Source of the DNA: an uncultured bacterium | GTDB taxonomy: Bacteria; Bacillota; Clostridia; Oscillospirales; Acutalibacteraceae | Assembly (NCBI GenBank): GCA_934875675.1 | Contig: CAKXIK010000004.1 | Coordinates: 22,006 to 85,025 of the forward strand | Length of the DNA: 63,020 nucleotides | Reading direction: 5' to 3' | Shown: one piece after another, positions 59,996-63,020 of the stretch | How positions within the stretch are numbered: position 1 is the stretch's first letter | Layout: each line of letters opens with the position of its first letter | Notes under the pieces: model-generated | Told to the model about the DNA's origin: nothing | What the model saw: the letters and a program-made list of their open reading frames with translations, nothing else | Database searches by the model: none | Position numbers and translations under genes: made by a program

Positions 59996-60847
59996 TTACT
60001 TGGAAATATCTCGGTGGGAAACACTTGCCCGCTCCCCCTGCTGCTGCAAATGTTCAAAAAGCAGCCGCGCAAAGGTGACGGAACGATGTTTGCCGCCGGT
60101 GCAGCCCACCGCAACCGTCAAATGGCTTTTCCCCTCTTTGGTGTAAAGCGGGAGCAGAAAATCGATCAAATCCATCAGCTTGTCCGCCAGTGCACGGGAG
60201 GAATCCCACTGCATCACGTAATTGCGCACTTCCTCATCCATTCCGGTCTTATTCTTCAGCTCGGCGATGTAAAAAGGATTCGGCAGACAGCGCACGTCAA
60301 ACACCAGATCTGCTTCAGCAGGAACCCCATATTTATATCCAAACGACATGCAATGTACGGAGAGTGCTTTTCCGGCATCCTCCAAAAACATGGACGCTAG
60401 CCGTTCCTTTAGCTGCGCACCTGAAAGCAAAGACGTATCAATCAGATAATCCGCCTGCTCGCGCAGAAAAAAGAGGCGTTTGCGTTCCAATGCTATCGCC
60501 CCCTCGAGCGAACCGTTTGCTTCATCAATCAGGGGATGGCGGCGGCGGGTAAATCGGTAGCGATTGAGCAAAACCTCATCGCCGGCATCGAGAAAAAGAA
60601 TGCGGCACTTTTCCCCGCCAAGCTTCTCAATCTCGCCGGAAAGCGTTTGAAAATCCTTTCCGCCGCGCACGTCAATTACCACCGCCACACGCCCGTGTTC
60701 CTCGCCTGCATGGGTACAAACACCATAAAAAGCGCCGAGCAGTGACGGTGGAATGTTATCCACACAGTAAAAGCCGATATCCTCCAACGCATGCGCAGCC
60801 TGCGTTTTTCCCGCGCCGGAAACTCCTGTTACAATTAAAAATTCCAT
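59996..60847 (-). CDS. rapZ: RNase adapter/nucleotide-binding protein RapZ (YvcJ)
   Basis: A 283-residue P-loop protein. The N-terminal kinase-like domain has Walker A IVTGVSGAGKTQAAHAL and FYCVDNIPPSLL; the C-terminal domain carries VGCTGGKHRSVTFA, the RapZ signature. In E. coli RapZ controls GlmZ sRNA decay; in Firmicutes YvcJ hydrolyses GTP and affects competence and cell-wall precursors. GGAGG lies 13 nt before the ATG. It is in the murB-rapZ-whiA run typical of the phylum. Confidence 0.95.
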   Translation of the reverse strand: MEFLIVTGVSGAGKTQAAHALEDIGFYCVDNIPPSLLGAFYGVCTHAGEEHGRVAVVIDVRGGKDFQTLSGEIEKLGGEKCRILFLDAGDEVLLNRYRFTRRRHPLIDEANGSLEGAIALERKRLFFLREQADYLIDTSLLSGAQLKERLASMFLEDAGKALSVHCMSFGYKYGVPAEADLVFDVRCLPNPFYIAELKNKTGMDEEVRNYVMQWDSSRALADKLMDLIDFLLPLYTKEGKSHLTVAVGCTGGKHRSVTFARLLFEHLQQQGERASVSHRDISK

Positions 60848-60909
60848 CTGAATTTCATTTCCTCCCGTTACGCTGCACCGGTTGACCGGACGTGTTTATG
60901 CGGATATCC

Positions 60910-61824
60910 TCATCCCAACCGTCGGATTTCACATTCCAGCGAAACACCCGTCTGTTCCAGCACCGTCTGCTGAATTTTTTCCACCAACGCGCAAACATCG
61001 CTGCACGTTGCGCCATTTCTGTTAATGATAAAGCCCGCATGCTTTTCGCTCACCTGTGCTCCGCCCACCGAAGCACCTTTGAGCCCGCACTGTTCAATCA
61101 GCCCGCCGGCAAAATAGCCTGTCGGCCGCTTAAATACGCTGCCTGCACTGGGATATTCCAGTGGCTGCTTGCTGCGGCGGCGATCCAGATAATCGCGCAT
61201 CCTTTCTTCAATCGCGTCCGGCGAATCCGGTTTGAGCGCAAAACACACGGAAAGCACGATGCCTCCCTGCAGGGAAAAGACACTCGTGCGGTACCCAAAT
61301 TGCAGGGCTTCACCGGAAAACGTCTGAATCGTGCCATCCGGCATCAGTGCCGAGCAGGACTCAATCACCTGCTTCATTTCTCCGCCGTAAGCACCGGCAT
61401 TCATAAACGCTGCTCCACCCACCGAGCCGGGAATCCCATGCGCAAATTCCAATCCGGAAAGCCCCTGCTCACGCGCAAAATCAGTCAGCGCCGCCAAACG
61501 CATTGCTGCCCCTGCAACAATACTGCTGCCCTCCTGCCTGCACAACCAAAACTTCGGCGGGGCAAGATGCAGCACAACGCCATCAAATCCCTCATCCGCC
61601 ACCAAAAGATTAGAGCCGCTGCCCAACACAAACAATCTGACCCCCAGTTCACGGCACAATGCATTGAAACGGCACAACGCCTGTTGGGTTCCCACTTTAA
61701 CAAAAACCCGGGCCGGACCACCGATGCGAAAGGTTGTGTGGCGGCTCATCGGTTCATTTTCCAATACAACGCAGTCTTCCTCGTGTGCAGCAGCTAAAAT
61801 GGATGCAACCTGATTGGAAGTCAT
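60910..61824 (-). CDS. murB: UDP-N-acetylenolpyruvoylglucosamine reductase
   Basis: FAD enzyme that reduces UDP-GlcNAc-enolpyruvate to UDP-MurNAc in wall precursor synthesis. The 304-residue protein is of the Firmicute type II: TFRIGGPARVFVKVG (FAD), LFVLGSGSNLLVADEGFDG, FAHGIPGSVGGAAFMNAGAYGGEM, GYRTSVF and the catalytic region PSAGSVFKRP with Ser. AAGGAG lies 7 nt before ATG 61824. It starts the murB-rapZ-whiA-dnaE-pfkA run. Confidence 0.96.
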   Translation of the reverse strand: MTSNQVASILAAAHEEDCVVLENEPMSRHTTFRIGGPARVFVKVGTQQALCRFNALCRELGVRLFVLGSGSNLLVADEGFDGVVLHLAPPKFWLCRQEGSSIVAGAAMRLAALTDFAREQGLSGLEFAHGIPGSVGGAAFMNAGAYGGEMKQVIESCSALMPDGTIQTFSGEALQFGYRTSVFSLQGGIVLSVCFALKPDSPDAIEERMRDYLDRRRSKQPLEYPSAGSVFKRPTGYFAGGLIEQCGLKGASVGGAQVSEKHAGFIINRNGATCSDVCALVEKIQQTVLEQTGVSLECEIRRLG

Positions 61825-61892
61825 AATCATTCTCCTTATCATTAATCTTGATCTTCATAAAGAAGCAACTCATTTACAAAAGTACGATAGAA

Positions 61893-61898
61893 TTATTA
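61893..61898 (-). promoter_or_regulatory. Candidate extended -10 promoter of murB
   Basis: Minus-strand TGA-TATAAT; no good -35 at 17 bp (TTGACT lies 26 bp away). Confidence 0.4.
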
Positions 61899-61982
61899 TA
61901 TCATAAACTGTTTCTGATTCCTATCCAGTCAAAAAAATTACCGGATTTTCATTATATTGTATGCTCTCCTGAACAAATATAT

Positions 61983-62018
61983 AAAAAAGCTGCCGCAAAA
62001 TTCAGCTTTTGCAGCAGC
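61983..62018 (-). terminator. Terminator of the glucokinase gene
   Basis: GCTGCTGCAAAA pairs with TTTTGCGGCAGC, then T6 on the minus strand. Confidence 0.85.
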
Positions 62019-62106
62019 CTAATCTTCTGAAAACGGCAGGAATACCTGTTCAAAAGTACTTCCTACGATTCTGGTTCTAATAATTCAGCACATTTTGAAA
62101 TAAAAA

Positions 62107-63020
62107 TTACTGCATCGAGCGCCCAAGAAATGCTGCGCCGATAATTCCGGCATCGCGACCCAGCTTCGCCGCAACAATCTTGGTTTGCTTGCCGCCAAAG
62201 CGTGCATAGTCAAATTCCTGAATCAGCGGACGCATTGGAGCAAGCAGCGTTTCGCCTTCTTTGGAGATGCCTCCGCCGAACACAAGCACTTCGGGCTGGA
62301 ATATATTGATGACATTTGCCGCGCCGCACGCAACATATTCAATATATTGATCGCAAACCGCTTTACCCACTTTGTCACCCTTGCGCATTGCGTCAAAGGC
62401 GGTGCGGCCATTCACCTGATTGATGTCCCCATCCACAATCTCCCACATAACAGATTCGGGATGATCAATCATCGCCATTTTACTCTGATAAATTAAACCG
62501 GAAACCGATGCGTATGCTTCCCAGCAGCCTTTACGTCCGCAGCTGCACGGACGTCCGTCCTTCACGATAACCGTATGACCAAGCTCTGCACCAAAGCTGT
62601 TCCAACCGGAGAAAACTTTGCCATCAATAATAATTCCGCCGCCAACACCCGTTCCGAGCGTAACGGTAACCGAAACCTTTGTTCCCTTTGCAGCACCGGC
62701 AACTGCTTCTCCATAGGCCGCTGCATTTGCATCGTTTTCTATGTAGATGTCTTTGCCGGTCAGGCGTTTCATTTCTGCACCCATTTGTGCATGCACATAA
62801 CCAAGGTTATTTGCGTAAACAATTTCACCCGTTTTAGCTTCAATCGCTCCGGGAGAGCCGATGCCGATCCATTGAATCTCATCCATAGAAATGCCTGCAT
62901 CCGCCACAACCTGCTTTGTCAGCTTTGCCATATCAGCACAAAGCTCTTCATATGGGCGCGGTGCATTTGTTTTTCCTTCGCCGCGGGCAACAATCTCATA
63001 ATTTTCATTGCAGATACCCA
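62107..63020 (-). CDS. glk: ROK family glucokinase, C-terminal part
   Basis: The frame runs off the right edge of the window, so the N-terminal ATP-loop is missing; ~304 residues are visible. They show the ROK pattern: IGIGSPGAIEAKTGEIVYANNL, the catalytic Asp in IYIENDANAAAYGEAVAGA, TLGTGVGGGIIIDGKVFSG, and the ROK zinc site CSCGRKGCWEAYAS, with GCGKxGCxE spacing. The phosphate-binding LVFGGGISKEG is present. This combination is that of Firmicute GlkA glucokinases, giving glucose 6-phosphate; N-acetylmannosamine kinases look similar. A terminator follows, so it is the last gene of its unit. Confidence 0.9.
   Translation of the reverse strand, partial: GICNENYEIVARGEGKTNAPRPYEELCADMAKLTKQVVADAGISMDEIQWIGIGSPGAIEAKTGEIVYANNLGYVHAQMGAEMKRLTGKDIYIENDANAAAYGEAVAGAAKGTKVSVTVTLGTGVGGGIIIDGKVFSGWNSFGAELGHTVIVKDGRPCSCGRKGCWEAYASVSGLIYQSKMAMIDHPESVMWEIVDGDINQVNGRTAFDAMRKGDKVGKAVCDQYIEYVACGAANVINIFQPEVLVFGGGISKEGETLLAPMRPLIQEFDYARFGGKQTKIVAAKLGRDAGIIGAAFLGRSMQ

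Overview
The window looks like core chromosome of a spore-forming, anaerobic, low-to-middle GC Firmicute, most likely in the Oscillospiraceae/Ruminococcaceae (Clostridium cluster IV) group. The support is indirect: a SpoIIQ-like M23 protein with a forespore-type promoter, RNase Y, WhiA, RapZ, a SigH-like factor, T-box and SAM-I leaders, oxygen-sensitive pyruvate formate-lyase, GTP-dependent PEP carboxykinase, archaeal-type phosphoglycerate mutase and a dockerin/cohesin-type surface pair. I see no prophage, CRISPR array, rRNA or intact insertion sequence. Most genes are housekeeping; the unusual material lies between genes and in the surface-protein block.

Layout. 1-3.7 kb: end of one sugar-binding lipoprotein, an AraC regulator and a second binding lipoprotein. 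3.8-8.1 kb: divergent rny and T-box-controlled thrS. 8.2-16.9 kb: an orphan beta-propeller, an LRR-dockerin protein, a membrane-anchored cohesin-like protein, prmA, a candidate small RNA, a SpoIIQ-like gene, a UspA-like gene and mreB/mbl. 17-25 kb (minus strand): comFC, recD2, a small membrane protein, helD, pckG. 25.1-29.8 kb: probable operon leuC-leuD-arginine phosphatase-rimI-tsaD-TIM-barrel gene. 30-37.5 kb: apgM, metK behind a SAM-I riboswitch, a GH130 phosphorylase, and pflB-pflA behind a ZTP riboswitch. 37.5-43.8 kb (minus): a CAP-domain lipoprotein, a small membrane protein, a zinc-finger Clp ATPase, pgsA and two CvpA-type membrane proteins. 44-51.9 kb (plus): ruvCAB, an rRNA methyltransferase, ecfA1-ecfA2-ecfT, truA and a DUF5711-like protein. 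52-54.3 kb: zinc-ribbon gene with a tRNA-like leader, a SigH-like factor and a 1.4-kb decayed region. 54.3-63 kb (minus): pfkA, dnaE, whiA, rapZ, murB and a partial ROK glucokinase.

How it fits together: metabolism points to sugar uptake and phosphorolysis (binding proteins, GH130, glucokinase, PfkA, phosphoglycerate mutase, PckG) feeding formate production. Formate synthesis is tied to one-carbon/purine status by the ZTP riboswitch. Promoters are largely vegetative, with TTGNNN-17-TATAAT boxes in front of many operons.

Most notable unexplained signals: (1) a roughly 107-nt independent RNA candidate at 13908-14014 with a 5' hairpin, two copies of a C-rich decamer and a strong terminator; (2) a family of roughly 105-bp imperfect palindromic repeats, with two clear copies about 9 kb apart and several degraded ones; (3) an adjacent dockerin-bearing and cohesin-like protein pair; (4) a tRNA-like leader before a zinc-ribbon gene. 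All calls come from reading the sequence; no database search was run.
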